A stretch of 25,365 bases of DNA from an uncultured Clostridia bacterium (GTDB taxonomy: Bacteria > Bacillota > Clostridia > Christensenellales > UBA1242). The notes under the pieces were generated by a model. It did not search any database and was not told where the DNA came from. It worked only from the letters and a program-made list of their open reading frames with translations. Location: positions 1 to 25,365 of the forward strand of contig CALVNU010000006.1 of the NCBI GenBank assembly GCA_944349915.1. Direction: 5' to 3'. Below are positions 7,376 to 15,283 of this stretch, one piece after another. The translations under genes and the position numbers were made by a program. Every line of letters begins with the position of its first letter. Positions within the stretch are counted from its first letter, which is position 1.

Positions 7376-10300
7376 TTAATGATTTTTTGCTTGTTTTTGA
7401 TGTTTTTTCACTGTTTTTACAGTTTTTTTATTGTTTTGGGTTGAATTATTAGAGTTTTGCCTGTTAGGTTTATCAATTTTTAATTCTGATTTTTTTGCCA
7501 CCTTTGCTCTATTTTCCACCTTTTTCTTCTTTGGCTCCGATTTTGTTTCTTTAACATTTATCTTTAAATTTTTCTTTTGTTTTTCAATCTCTTTTACAAT
7601 TTGACTGGTAACACCTTTGTAATTATGCCACCAATCTCTGCTCCACACGCGAATAACCTTCCAACCGCGTGATTTTAAAAATTCATTGCGATAGACATCT
7701 CTTTCAACAACAGATGCACTACTATTTATGGCTGTTTGGTCTGTTTCAATTCCTACCAAATACCTGTCGGTACCTTTATCGTAGACGGCTACAGAAATTT
7801 TGCTGTCGGAGTTGCCCAGATTGACTTCGGCGTTATAGCCAAGTTTGCCAAGTTTTTTCTGAATTTGTTCTTCAAGTGGCAAAAGCCCTATTGTTTTGTT
7901 GACAGTAAGAATGCGTTCGTTAAAACTATCCAAAATTGCCTTAACTTCTTCAATCTTTCCTTTAGAAACCGCCCTAGCATATGAAAGATAACTTCTCAAA
8001 AGTTTTGGGCCTGCATATTTTGCGCCATCAACTTTAAGTTCTTCGGGTTCTATGCTTGTTACAACATAAATTTTTTGTTTTGCGCGCGTTATCGCAACAT
8101 TAAACCTGTTTTCTCCACCCTCGTTTGAAAGCGAACCAAATGATGCATTAACTTTTCCAAATTCATTTCGTGCATAACCAATCGAAAAGATGATTATATC
8201 ACGCTCATCACCTTGAACATTTTCTAGGTTTTTGATAAACAAACTTACATCTTCGTCATTTTCAACTCGGCTTCTTTCTCTTATAAATCGGCTTCTAAAG
8301 TCCTCATCTTTAAAGCATTCTTTGTCAAACAAATCTTCAATACAAGCCTCTTGCTCTGCATTGAATGTGATGATTCCAATCGTCTCTCCATGTTTTCTGG
8401 TCTTTAAAATTTGTTTGGTGATTTCTACAACCTTTTTTGCCTCAACAACATTCTTTCGATCCGACCACTTGCCTTCGACCAAAATTCTTTCAATAGGTTT
8501 CTGCCTTAAATTTTTTGAAACATTTGGTGCGATTTGAAGATTTCCAGAATAAAACGCCTTATTTGAAAAGTCGATAAGTTCTTGGTTTTTGCTTCTGTAA
8601 TGATATGTGATGTTTGCACTGTTAAACCTTGAAACTGCAAGGTCTAGCAAACTTTCAACTTCAAGCGCTGCCTGCGTTGATAAATCGACATCTTCATCAA
8701 GATTTGCGCCCATATATCTTTTCATAAAGGTGGTGGTTGGCCTTAACTGCTTTGCATCACCTGCAACAACAATGCATTTTCCCCTAAAGATTGAAGGTAT
8801 TGTGTTTTCGATAAACACTTGAGAGGCTTCGTCAAACAGCACAATATCAAACATATCTTTTTCAAGTGGCAAAATTGACGAAACATTTTCTGGTGACAAA
8901 AGCCAACATGGAAACATTTTAAACAGATAATTTCCATAAACTTCCATCATCTTTCTTATGCTCCAATAATTTTGCTTTTTGGAAATTTGATAAAGAAAAT
9001 CTTTACTTTCAATGCTTCCATTTATCATATTCTTGTATTCTTCAACAAAACTTTGCAAAGCAATCTGTTTTGACAAATCGTTTTCTTCTTTTTTAAGTTC
9101 AACAATTTTTGCCCTTATATTGTCAAAATCGGCAGTCATCGCAAGTTTGTCTTTCAACTTATCTTCATAAAACACAATCTCATGATACAGTCTTAATGGC
9201 ATGATTTTGTTGAGAATTTCCATATATTTTTGATAAGAATTTGCGTTTTTATATGCAAAATTCAATACAAATTTTTGATTTTCCGTCAAATTATTTAAAA
9301 TTTTGCTAATATCTTGATTTGCAACAAAATTTTCAACAGCATTCAAAATCAATTTTAAAATTCCACTATTGCCATTCAAAAGTCCATCAACCGCCATCAA
9401 ATAACCATCATCTGTAAGCACATCTTTCAAAAATTCATATTCTTCAAGATATTCATTTAATGCGGTGATTGTTTTTTCAAATTCGTTTGCAACGGCACGC
9501 TCTTTTTGCACCATTTTGTATTTTGCAAACGGATAAAGCGGAAACAGCACAACGCTTGTTTTTAAAAATTTTGCCGACTTTGGATATTCAAGCTTTGCAA
9601 CCATTTTTTGCAAAGTTTTCAAATCATTTTTATCTTTTAACCTAGAAAAGTAGGTCAAAATTTGTCGACTATATTTATATTCGGCGCCATCAAATAGAGC
9701 CTGTCTGTTTTGACAAAGTGCGCTTAATTTTGATTGTGCCTGCGCAATAACATGAAGACCAGCATCAAGTTTTAGATGGTCTATAAAAGGATTTTTCTTT
9801 TTGTTTTCAATAAAGTTATAATAAAGTTGCGTTTTGTTTGGTTCATTTAAAACAGACAGTGCATCTTTAAGTTCTTGATAAGACATTGACAAAAGTTTTT
9901 TAGAATTTAAAATTTGTTGATAAATGGAATATTCCACACTATGTTTGCCAATCTTAAAAGAATTGTAATACATGGCCTGCAAACTTAAACCAAAAGGTGT
10001 TGGCTCATTAAGACAACTGTTGATTTCTTCAAGTTTGTTTTCTTCTTCTTTAATTTGTGTCTGTAGTTCTTCAAATTTATCAAAAGCCTTTTTATCCACA
10101 TCAAAAGCAAGCAACTTGTTGTGAGTTGTTTGACATCTTTCATAAAATCCGCGCTTCTCTTTTTCGGATTCCACCACAAACATTGCCCTGGTGTTTAATT
10201 TTCCAAGGCGATTGTATACAACATCGAGCGCAGCCTTCTTTTGAGATACAACCAAAACTTTTTTGCCCTTTGCAATGGCGTCCGAAATAACATTCACAAT

Positions 10301-11314
10301 TGTTTGGCTTTTGCCTGTGCCTGGTGGTCCATAAATAACCATGCTTCCGCTGTCGTTAACCTTTCTTACCACCTGTTCTTGCGCGTAGTCCACATTGTTG
10401 ATAAGATACAAGTTTTGTTCTTTTCCACCCTTGTGTTTTTTAACCTTTCTGTTTAAAAGTTGGTTGATAGATTCATTTGCAAGATGTTTTTTCTCAAGTT
10501 TGGCATAATCGTTGTAAATAGAATTTGCAAGCGAGCATCTGGCAAGCAGACAAAGATTTTTGATTTCTGGCGCTTGTGATGCTTTTGGCTCTGGATATCT
10601 GTCAAATGGAAAAATATTTTTTCTTGGCGCTGGCGCAATTTTAATGCCAAAAGAAGCAAGGTAATCAAGCAATTTTTGCAAAGAGGAAAATCTTGCTCTC
10701 ATACAATCGAACTCTGTTTCAAGTTCTTCAAGGTTAAGTCTTTTTGCGTCTGCAAAAGCATACATAAGCGCCTTGTTTAACTGCACAGGTTCACCTGTTT
10801 TGAGTCTTATAAAAGCGGTTGTATCGCTTTCTATATCAATCTCAACAGGAAACATTAAAAGCGGTGCTCGAAATGTGTAGGTTTTAACATTGCCGTAAAC
10901 AAAAGGATAGCATAAATATAATTCACTTCTGCCAGTTTCTCGTTCAATTTCTTCAATTTCTCGTTTCAAAGTTATAAGGCTTTTAACTTCGCTCTCAATC
11001 GCTTTTTTTACAGCATCTTTATGTTGTTTGTCGGCCTTTTTCTTTGCTTCTGGATCGCTGTTATCAAGCGTGTTCTCATCAATTTTAACATTCTTTTCAA
11101 AAACATCTTTGCGTGATTTGCCAATAAGTTCAAAAGAATCTCCCCTGCCATTCCAGAGGTTTTCAATAAGTTCATTTGCAAGTTCTTGATTTTGATAAAG
11201 AAGTTTGCCAACATCATAACCATTTTTTTTGCTAAAAGTTTTTAAATACAAACTTCGATTTTTTCCGCTTATTTCAATCAAGCGCTCTTTATAATATGTA
11301 TAAATGCTTTTCAT
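7376..11314 (-). CDS. DUF4011-type SF1 helicase with C-terminal Vsr/MTES_1575-like REase fold (Hhe-like)
   Basis: A 1312-aa cytoplasmic protein. The N-terminus (YKERLIEISGKNRSLYLK, residues 8-25) resembles the DUF4011 start. SF1 (AAA_11/AAA_12) helicase motifs follow: Walker A GPPGTGKS 329-336, Walker B FDEAS 827-831, GDAKQLRPT 852-860, YHYRS 904-908, VQGDERD 1033-1039 and NVAITRAK 1072-1079. About 490 residues, partly coiled-coil-like, separate Walker A from Walker B. A PD-(D/E)XK-like domain lies at about 1145-1235 (GIETD 1188-1192, RD...R...GWKVIRVWSRDWW). The end (1246-1312) is Lys/Asn-rich. This order matches the DUF4011-helicase-Vsr protein reported as the single-gene anti-phage system Hhe. 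The nuclease site looks altered: the usual I-D-L-A-V is ISVAV, and the usual ECDG...YH is ETDQ...IN. The ribosome binding site AAAGGAA (11321-11327) lies six bases before the ATG. Function in DNA repair rather than defence remains possible. Confidence 0.85.
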   Translation of the reverse strand: MKSIYTYYKERLIEISGKNRSLYLKTFSKKNGYDVGKLLYQNQELANELIENLWNGRGDSFELIGKSRKDVFEKNVKIDENTLDNSDPEAKKKADKQHKDAVKKAIESEVKSLITLKREIEEIERETGRSELYLCYPFVYGNVKTYTFRAPLLMFPVEIDIESDTTAFIRLKTGEPVQLNKALMYAFADAKRLNLEELETEFDCMRARFSSLQKLLDYLASFGIKIAPAPRKNIFPFDRYPEPKASQAPEIKNLCLLARCSLANSIYNDYAKLEKKHLANESINQLLNRKVKKHKGGKEQNLYLINNVDYAQEQVVRKVNDSGSMVIYGPPGTGKSQTIVNVISDAIAKGKKVLVVSQKKAALDVVYNRLGKLNTRAMFVVESEKEKRGFYERCQTTHNKLLAFDVDKKAFDKFEELQTQIKEEENKLEEINSCLNEPTPFGLSLQAMYYNSFKIGKHSVEYSIYQQILNSKKLLSMSYQELKDALSVLNEPNKTQLYYNFIENKKKNPFIDHLKLDAGLHVIAQAQSKLSALCQNRQALFDGAEYKYSRQILTYFSRLKDKNDLKTLQKMVAKLEYPKSAKFLKTSVVLFPLYPFAKYKMVQKERAVANEFEKTITALNEYLEEYEFLKDVLTDDGYLMAVDGLLNGNSGILKLILNAVENFVANQDISKILNNLTENQKFVLNFAYKNANSYQKYMEILNKIMPLRLYHEIVFYEDKLKDKLAMTADFDNIRAKIVELKKEENDLSKQIALQSFVEEYKNMINGSIESKDFLYQISKKQNYWSIRKMMEVYGNYLFKMFPCWLLSPENVSSILPLEKDMFDIVLFDEASQVFIENTIPSIFRGKCIVVAGDAKQLRPTTTFMKRYMGANLDEDVDLSTQAALEVESLLDLAVSRFNSANITYHYRSKNQELIDFSNKAFYSGNLQIAPNVSKNLRQKPIERILVEGKWSDRKNVVEAKKVVEITKQILKTRKHGETIGIITFNAEQEACIEDLFDKECFKDEDFRSRFIRERSRVENDEDVSLFIKNLENVQGDERDIIIFSIGYARNEFGKVNASFGSLSNEGGENRFNVAITRAKQKIYVVTSIEPEELKVDGAKYAGPKLLRSYLSYARAVSKGKIEEVKAILDSFNERILTVNKTIGLLPLEEQIQKKLGKLGYNAEVNLGNSDSKISVAVYDKGTDRYLVGIETDQTAINSSASVVERDVYRNEFLKSRGWKVIRVWSRDWWHNYKGVTSQIVKEIEKQKKNLKINVKETKSEPKKKKVENRAKVAKKSELKIDKPNRQNSNNSTQNNKKTVKTVKKHQKQAKNH

Positions 11315-11336
11315 AACAAATTCCTTTTATAATTTT

Positions 11337-11365
11337 ATTTTACAACAAAAGGTTGTAAAAAACAA
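11337..11365 (-). promoter_or_regulatory. Probable promoter of the helicase gene
   Basis: On the - strand TAAAAT (11337-11342) and TTGTTT (11360-11365) with a 17-bp spacer, 22 bases before the ATG at 11314. The -35 element lies within the T-rich run of the eno terminator, so the two signals are packed together. Confidence 0.45.
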
Positions 11366-11368
11366 CAA

Positions 11369-11393
11369 AAAACTCTCAAAATTTGAGAGTTTT
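11369..11393 (-). terminator. Intrinsic terminator of eno
   Basis: A near-perfect palindrome (AAAACTCTCAAA / TTTGAGAGTTTT, one central base) that folds into a stem of about 10 bp. On the - strand it is followed by TTTTTTGTTGTTTTTT. It lies 48 bases past the eno stop at 11442. Confidence 0.88.
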
Positions 11394-11441
11394 ATATTAT
11401 TTTTATATTGATATTTTAATTTATCCTAACTTTTATACGCT

Positions 11442-12740
11442 TTATTTTTTCAAAGCGTCATGCCCTTTATAAATGGCTTTTTTGCCAAGTTCTTCTTCAA
11501 TGCGCAAAAGTTCGTTGTATTTTGCAACCCTTTCACTTCTGCATGGCGCACCTGTTTTTATCTGCCCGCAATCCATCGCAACAACAAGGTCTGCAATAAA
11601 GGTGTCTTCGGTTTCTCCACTTCTATGAGATACCACTGCAGTCATTCCATTTTTGTGAGCAAGTTTTATTGCTTCGATTGCCTCGGAAAGAGAACCAATT
11701 TGATTGACTTTAACCAAAATTGAATTTGCACATTTTTCATCAATTCCCTTCTTAAGTCTTGCAGGGTTTGTAACAAAAAGGTCATCACCAACAAGTTGAA
11801 TTTGTGAGCCCAAAGTTTTTGTAAGTTTTGCCCATCCCTTCCAATCTTCTTCGGCAAGCCCGTCTTCGATAGACACAATAGGATATTTTTTTATCCATTC
11901 TTGATAAAGTTTTATCATTTCATCTGCAGAATAAATTTCTCCCGTCTTCCAGAAATAATATTTGCCTTTTTGCCCTATTTTTTCTGCCTCATCAAACATT
12001 TCGGTAGAGGCAACATCCATTGCAATGGCAACATCTTTGCCTTTTTTTAGTCCAGACTTTTCAATTGCAAGCACCAAAAGTTTTAAAGCCTCTTCATCGT
12101 TTTTAAGGTTTGGAGCAAACCCTCCCTCATCACCAACGGCAGTTGAAAGTTTTTGCTGTTTCAAAATGCTTTTAAGATTGTGATAAACTTTTGTCGACCA
12201 TTCAAGTGCCTGTGAAAAACTTTTTGCGCCAAGTGGCATAATCATAAACTCTTGGCAATTCAAATTGTTGTCCGCATGTTTTCCGCCATTCAAGATGTTG
12301 AGCATTGGAACTGGCAAGGTTGTGCCCTTTCCGAGATATTTGTAAAGACTTTTGCTATCCGCTTTGGATGCTACAACCGCTGTGGCAAGCGAAACACCCA
12401 AAATGGCATTTGCCCCAAGATTTGTTTTATTTAAAGTGCCATCAAGTTCTATCATTTTTTTATCAATGGCTTTTTGGTTGTATGCATTCATGCCTACAAG
12501 TTCTTTTGCAATAATTTTATTGACATTTTCTACTGCCTTTAAAACAGATTTGCCGTTGTAATAATTTTTGTCGCCATCTCGAAGTTCGCATGCTTCAAAC
12601 GCACCTGTTGATGCACCCGAAGGAACGGATGCTCTGCCCATAACACCATTTTCAAGTGTTACATCAACTTCAACAGTCGGATTTCCCCTACTGTCAAGAA
12701 TTTGTCTTGCATGAATTTTTTGTATTTTTATTTCTTTCAT
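11442..12740 (-). CDS. eno: Enolase (phosphopyruvate hydratase)
   Basis: Interconverts 2-phosphoglycerate and phosphoenolpyruvate in glycolysis and gluconeogenesis; Mg-dependent, cytosolic, also often found on bacterial surfaces. The 432-aa length is exactly that of typical bacterial enolases. Visible signatures are SRGNPTVEVDV at the N-terminus, GGKHADNNLNCQEFMI, GDEGGFAPN, the metal-binding SIEDGLAEEDW and VGDDLFVTN, the catalytic-lysine segment LVKVNQIG, and SHRSGETEDTFIADL. The start is the ATG at 12740, with AAGGAG at 12747-12752 six bases upstream; an in-frame methionine 20 codons earlier has no site and would add an atypical leader. The gene stands alone here, without gap, pgk, tpiA or gpmI next to it, and is divergent from the flavoenzyme gene. 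Confidence 0.98.
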   Translation of the reverse strand: MKEIKIQKIHARQILDSRGNPTVEVDVTLENGVMGRASVPSGASTGAFEACELRDGDKNYYNGKSVLKAVENVNKIIAKELVGMNAYNQKAIDKKMIELDGTLNKTNLGANAILGVSLATAVVASKADSKSLYKYLGKGTTLPVPMLNILNGGKHADNNLNCQEFMIMPLGAKSFSQALEWSTKVYHNLKSILKQQKLSTAVGDEGGFAPNLKNDEEALKLLVLAIEKSGLKKGKDVAIAMDVASTEMFDEAEKIGQKGKYYFWKTGEIYSADEMIKLYQEWIKKYPIVSIEDGLAEEDWKGWAKLTKTLGSQIQLVGDDLFVTNPARLKKGIDEKCANSILVKVNQIGSLSEAIEAIKLAHKNGMTAVVSHRSGETEDTFIADLVVAMDCGQIKTGAPCRSERVAKYNELLRIEEELGKKAIYKGHDALKK

Positions 12741-12759
12741 ATTTCTCTCCTTGTTTTTT

Positions 12760-12768
12760 ATTTTAGCA
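12760..12768 (-). promoter_or_regulatory. Extended -10 promoter of eno
   Basis: On the - strand TGCTAAAAT is an extended -10 element (hexamer TAAAAT at 12760-12765) about 20 bases ahead of the eno ATG. The -35 region at 17-18 bp is only T-rich. The rest of the 180-bp divergent gap up to 12920 is very AT-rich; the flavoenzyme promoter on the + strand probably uses TTATAT/TATATT at 12892-12898, but a -35 is not clear. Confidence 0.5.
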
Positions 12769-12920
12769 AGTTTGGTTGAAAAATAAAAACAAATTAACAT
12801 AAAACCATAAAAAAATCTTTATTTTTTTAAAAATAACAGCAAAAATAGCAACAAAATGTTTAAATTGTTTTTTATTTTTTTGATAAATGTGTTATATTTA
12901 AAATATAAATGGAGGTTGGT

Positions 12921-14975
12921 ATGGATAAAAAACTTGAGCCACTTTTCTCGCCTTGGAAAATCGGAAATGTGGAAATCAAAAACAGAATTGTTCTCTGCCC
13001 AATGGGCGGAACTTCTCTATTTGGATGGATGGAGCCACATCATCTAGACAAAGACGCTTGTGATTTTTTTCTGGATGTTGCAAAAAATAATGCAGGGCTT
13101 ATTATTCCAGGAATTGCACCACTCAAAAATATAATGGGCGGACAATGGCTATATAAGTCAAAGCGAACATTCAAAAAATTACAAAAATATATGGAAGAAA
13201 TTCACAAAACAGGAGCAAAACTCTTTGTTCAATTAACTGCTGGATTTGGAAGAAGTTTTTCAATTCCAAATTCAATGAAGTCAATTATAAAGTCAAAATT
13301 TTTATCAAAACTTGTAAAACCTATCATAGATTTGCCATATTTATGCGCAAGTCCTTCAAAACTGCCATCTCGTTGGCTTGAAGGTTACACTTGCAGGGCT
13401 TTAACTAAAAAAGAAATTGAAAAAATGATTACCGCTTTTGCAAAGACTGCCCTTTTATGCAAGCAGGCAGGCGTTGACGGAGTTGAAGTTCACGCTGTAC
13501 ACGAAGGATATTTGCTTGACCAGTTCACTTTAAACTACACAAACAAGCGTACAGATGAATATGGCGGAAGCTGGGAAAACAAATATCGCTTCCCAGTTGA
13601 AGTTGTAAAGTCAATCAAAAAAGAATGCGGAGAAGACTACCCTGTCAGTGTGCGTTTCTCAGCCGTGTCAAAAACAAAGGATTTTTGTGAAGGAATTTTG
13701 CCTGGCGAAAAATATAAAGATATCGGCAGAGATATTGAAGAAGGCAAAAAGGCTGCAAAATATTTGCAAGATGCTGGCTATGATATGCTCAACACAGACA
13801 ACGGAACTTATGACGCTTGGTATTGGTCTCACCCTCCTCTTTATATGCCAAACAACTGCAACCTTGATGATGTAAGCAAGATAAAAGAAGTTGTTTCTAT
13901 TCCTGTTGTTTGCGCTGGAAAAATGGAAGCAAAAGATGGCGCCAAGGCAATTAAAAATGGAAAAATTGATGCAATGGGAATTGCAAGACAGTTTTTAACC
14001 GACCCGCACTGGATTTCAAAACTTATTGAAGACAGACCAGAGGATATTTTGCCATGTATTTATTGCCACAACGGATGTTTTAATTTTGCACATTATAAAG
14101 GCGTTGCAAACGACCAATCTTTAAACGATTCAAAACATATGTCAAGATGTGCGCTTAATCCTATGACCATGGACGGTGGCAAATATGATTATCGCCCTGC
14201 AAAAAAACAAAAAACAGTTGCCGTTATAGGTGGAGGCGTTGGCGGAATGGAAGTTGCCCGCATTGCCACAAAGCGTGGCCATAAGGTTACAATTTACGAA
14301 AAAAGTGATGTCTTGGGTGGAGTGTTTATTCCTGCTGGCAAAATGTCATTTAAAGAGCGCGACAGACAACTTCTTGAATGGTATAGAAGACAAATCAAAA
14401 AACTTGGGATAGAAGTTAAATTGAACACAGAAATTACCGACCTTAAACAAATAAAAGCCGATGAAATTGTGATTGCAACAGGAGCAACAGCAAAAAAATT
14501 GAAAATCAAAGGAGTTGAAAAAGTAATTGATGCAATTGACTTTTTAAATAATCCAGAACAAGTCAAAGAAAATATTGTTGTTATCGGAGGAGGCTTGACT
14601 GGTTGCGAAATTGCATATCAACTTGCTTTAGACGGCAAAAAACCTGTTATTGTGGAAACCAAAAACGACCTCATGGCAGTAAAAGGTTTGTGCCTTGCAA
14701 ATTCTTCTTATTTAAGAGATTACTTCAAACATAACGACATTCCAGTTTACCTTGAAAGTTTTGTTAGCGAGATTGGAAAAAATTATGTTATAATTATGGA
14801 TAAAAACGGAAAACAAACAAAGGTGGATGCCGACAATGTTATCATGGCTGTTGGCTATAACCCTGCTCCACTTGCAAAACAATCACGCCATGTTCATGTT
14901 GTTGGAGATGCTTTAAAAGTTGGCAATCTTCGCACAGTTATTTGGCGAGCATGGGATGTGGCAACAAAAATCTAA
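12921..14975 (+). CDS. Old Yellow Enzyme-type NADH:flavin oxidoreductase with FAD domain (2,4-dienoyl-CoA/enoate reductase-like)
   Basis: A 684-aa flavoprotein of the FadH/BaiH/enoate-reductase class. Residues about 5-370 form the FMN-binding TIM barrel (FSPWKIGNVEIKNRIV at the start; VEVHAVHEGYLLDQF near 189-202, then RTDEYGGS). Cys379, Cys382, Cys386 and Cys410 fit the 4Fe-4S site, with a longer spacing than usual before the last Cys. Residues about 431-684 form a Rossmann FAD/NAD unit (GGGVGG 437-442, GGGLTG 556-561). Electrons would pass from NAD(P)H through FAD and 4Fe-4S to FMN, reducing an activated C=C bond. The HAVHEGYLLDQ and NGTYDAWYWSHPP segments resemble clostridial members that include bile-acid and enoate reductases, but the substrate cannot be assigned. 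The ATG at 12921 is used because GGAGG at 12911-12915 overlaps the alternative start at 12909. Confidence 0.9.
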   Translation: MDKKLEPLFSPWKIGNVEIKNRIVLCPMGGTSLFGWMEPHHLDKDACDFFLDVAKNNAGLIIPGIAPLKNIMGGQWLYKSKRTFKKLQKYMEEIHKTGAKLFVQLTAGFGRSFSIPNSMKSIIKSKFLSKLVKPIIDLPYLCASPSKLPSRWLEGYTCRALTKKEIEKMITAFAKTALLCKQAGVDGVEVHAVHEGYLLDQFTLNYTNKRTDEYGGSWENKYRFPVEVVKSIKKECGEDYPVSVRFSAVSKTKDFCEGILPGEKYKDIGRDIEEGKKAAKYLQDAGYDMLNTDNGTYDAWYWSHPPLYMPNNCNLDDVSKIKEVVSIPVVCAGKMEAKDGAKAIKNGKIDAMGIARQFLTDPHWISKLIEDRPEDILPCIYCHNGCFNFAHYKGVANDQSLNDSKHMSRCALNPMTMDGGKYDYRPAKKQKTVAVIGGGVGGMEVARIATKRGHKVTIYEKSDVLGGVFIPAGKMSFKERDRQLLEWYRRQIKKLGIEVKLNTEITDLKQIKADEIVIATGATAKKLKIKGVEKVIDAIDFLNNPEQVKENIVVIGGGLTGCEIAYQLALDGKKPVIVETKNDLMAVKGLCLANSSYLRDYFKHNDIPVYLESFVSEIGKNYVIIMDKNGKQTKVDADNVIMAVGYNPAPLAKQSRHVHVVGDALKVGNLRTVIWRAWDVATKI

Positions 14976-15072
14976 CAAACATAATACTCAAAATAATAAA
15001 ACCACTGGAATTTGTGCTGTTAAAAACAACTTAATTGAAAACAGAAGCAACGTGTTATTGCAAAATTTTTAT

Positions 15073-15111
15073 AAAAAGCAGAAATTTAGCAAACTAAAGG
15101 ACTGCTTTTTT
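15073..15111 (+). terminator. Intrinsic terminator of the flavoenzyme gene
   Basis: Arms AAAAAGCAG (15073-15081) and CTGCTTTTT (15102-15110), with an inner helix TTTAG/CTAAA around a CAAA loop, ending in a run of six T. It lies about 100 bases past the stop at 14975. The intervening stretch 14976-15072 holds no gene I can support. Confidence 0.85.
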
Positions 15112-15179
15112 CAATGTCAATTGTAAATAAAAAACTTTGCAAAATTGCACTCTTAAAAGCAAATCATTTTAAAGTGTAT

Positions 15180-15215
15180 TTTTTCAAGTATAACTTTTGC
15201 AATAAACTTGAAAAA
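15180..15215. repeat. Inverted repeat upstream of the membrane-protein promoter
   Basis: Perfect 10-bp arms TTTTTCAAGT (15180-15189) and ACTTGAAAAA (15206-15215) around 16 bases, ending 26 bases upstream of the -35 element at 15242. It could be a regulator-binding site or a minor hairpin; in AT-rich DNA it may also be chance. Confidence 0.4.
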
Positions 15216-15241
15216 TTTGATGCTTTTTAAAAAATTTTGTA

Positions 15242-15270
15242 TTGATTTTGCTAAAAGAATATGATATAAT
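15242..15270 (+). promoter_or_regulatory. Strong promoter placed directly against the start codon
   Basis: TTGATT (15242-15247), a 17-bp spacer, and TGATATAAT (hexamer 15265-15270), an extended -10. The predicted transcription start at about 15276-15278 is only 6-8 bases before the ATG at 15284. The promoter overlaps the longer TTG-initiated frame starting at 15242, which argues against that start. Confidence 0.75.
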
Positions 15271-15283
15271 TTTACAGACGACT

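Noticed and set aside
14294..14566. Long open frames on the opposite strand of real genes (for example 14294-14566 and 445-690 on the - strand)
   Set aside because: They lie entirely within well-supported genes, have low-complexity translations and no ribosome binding sites.
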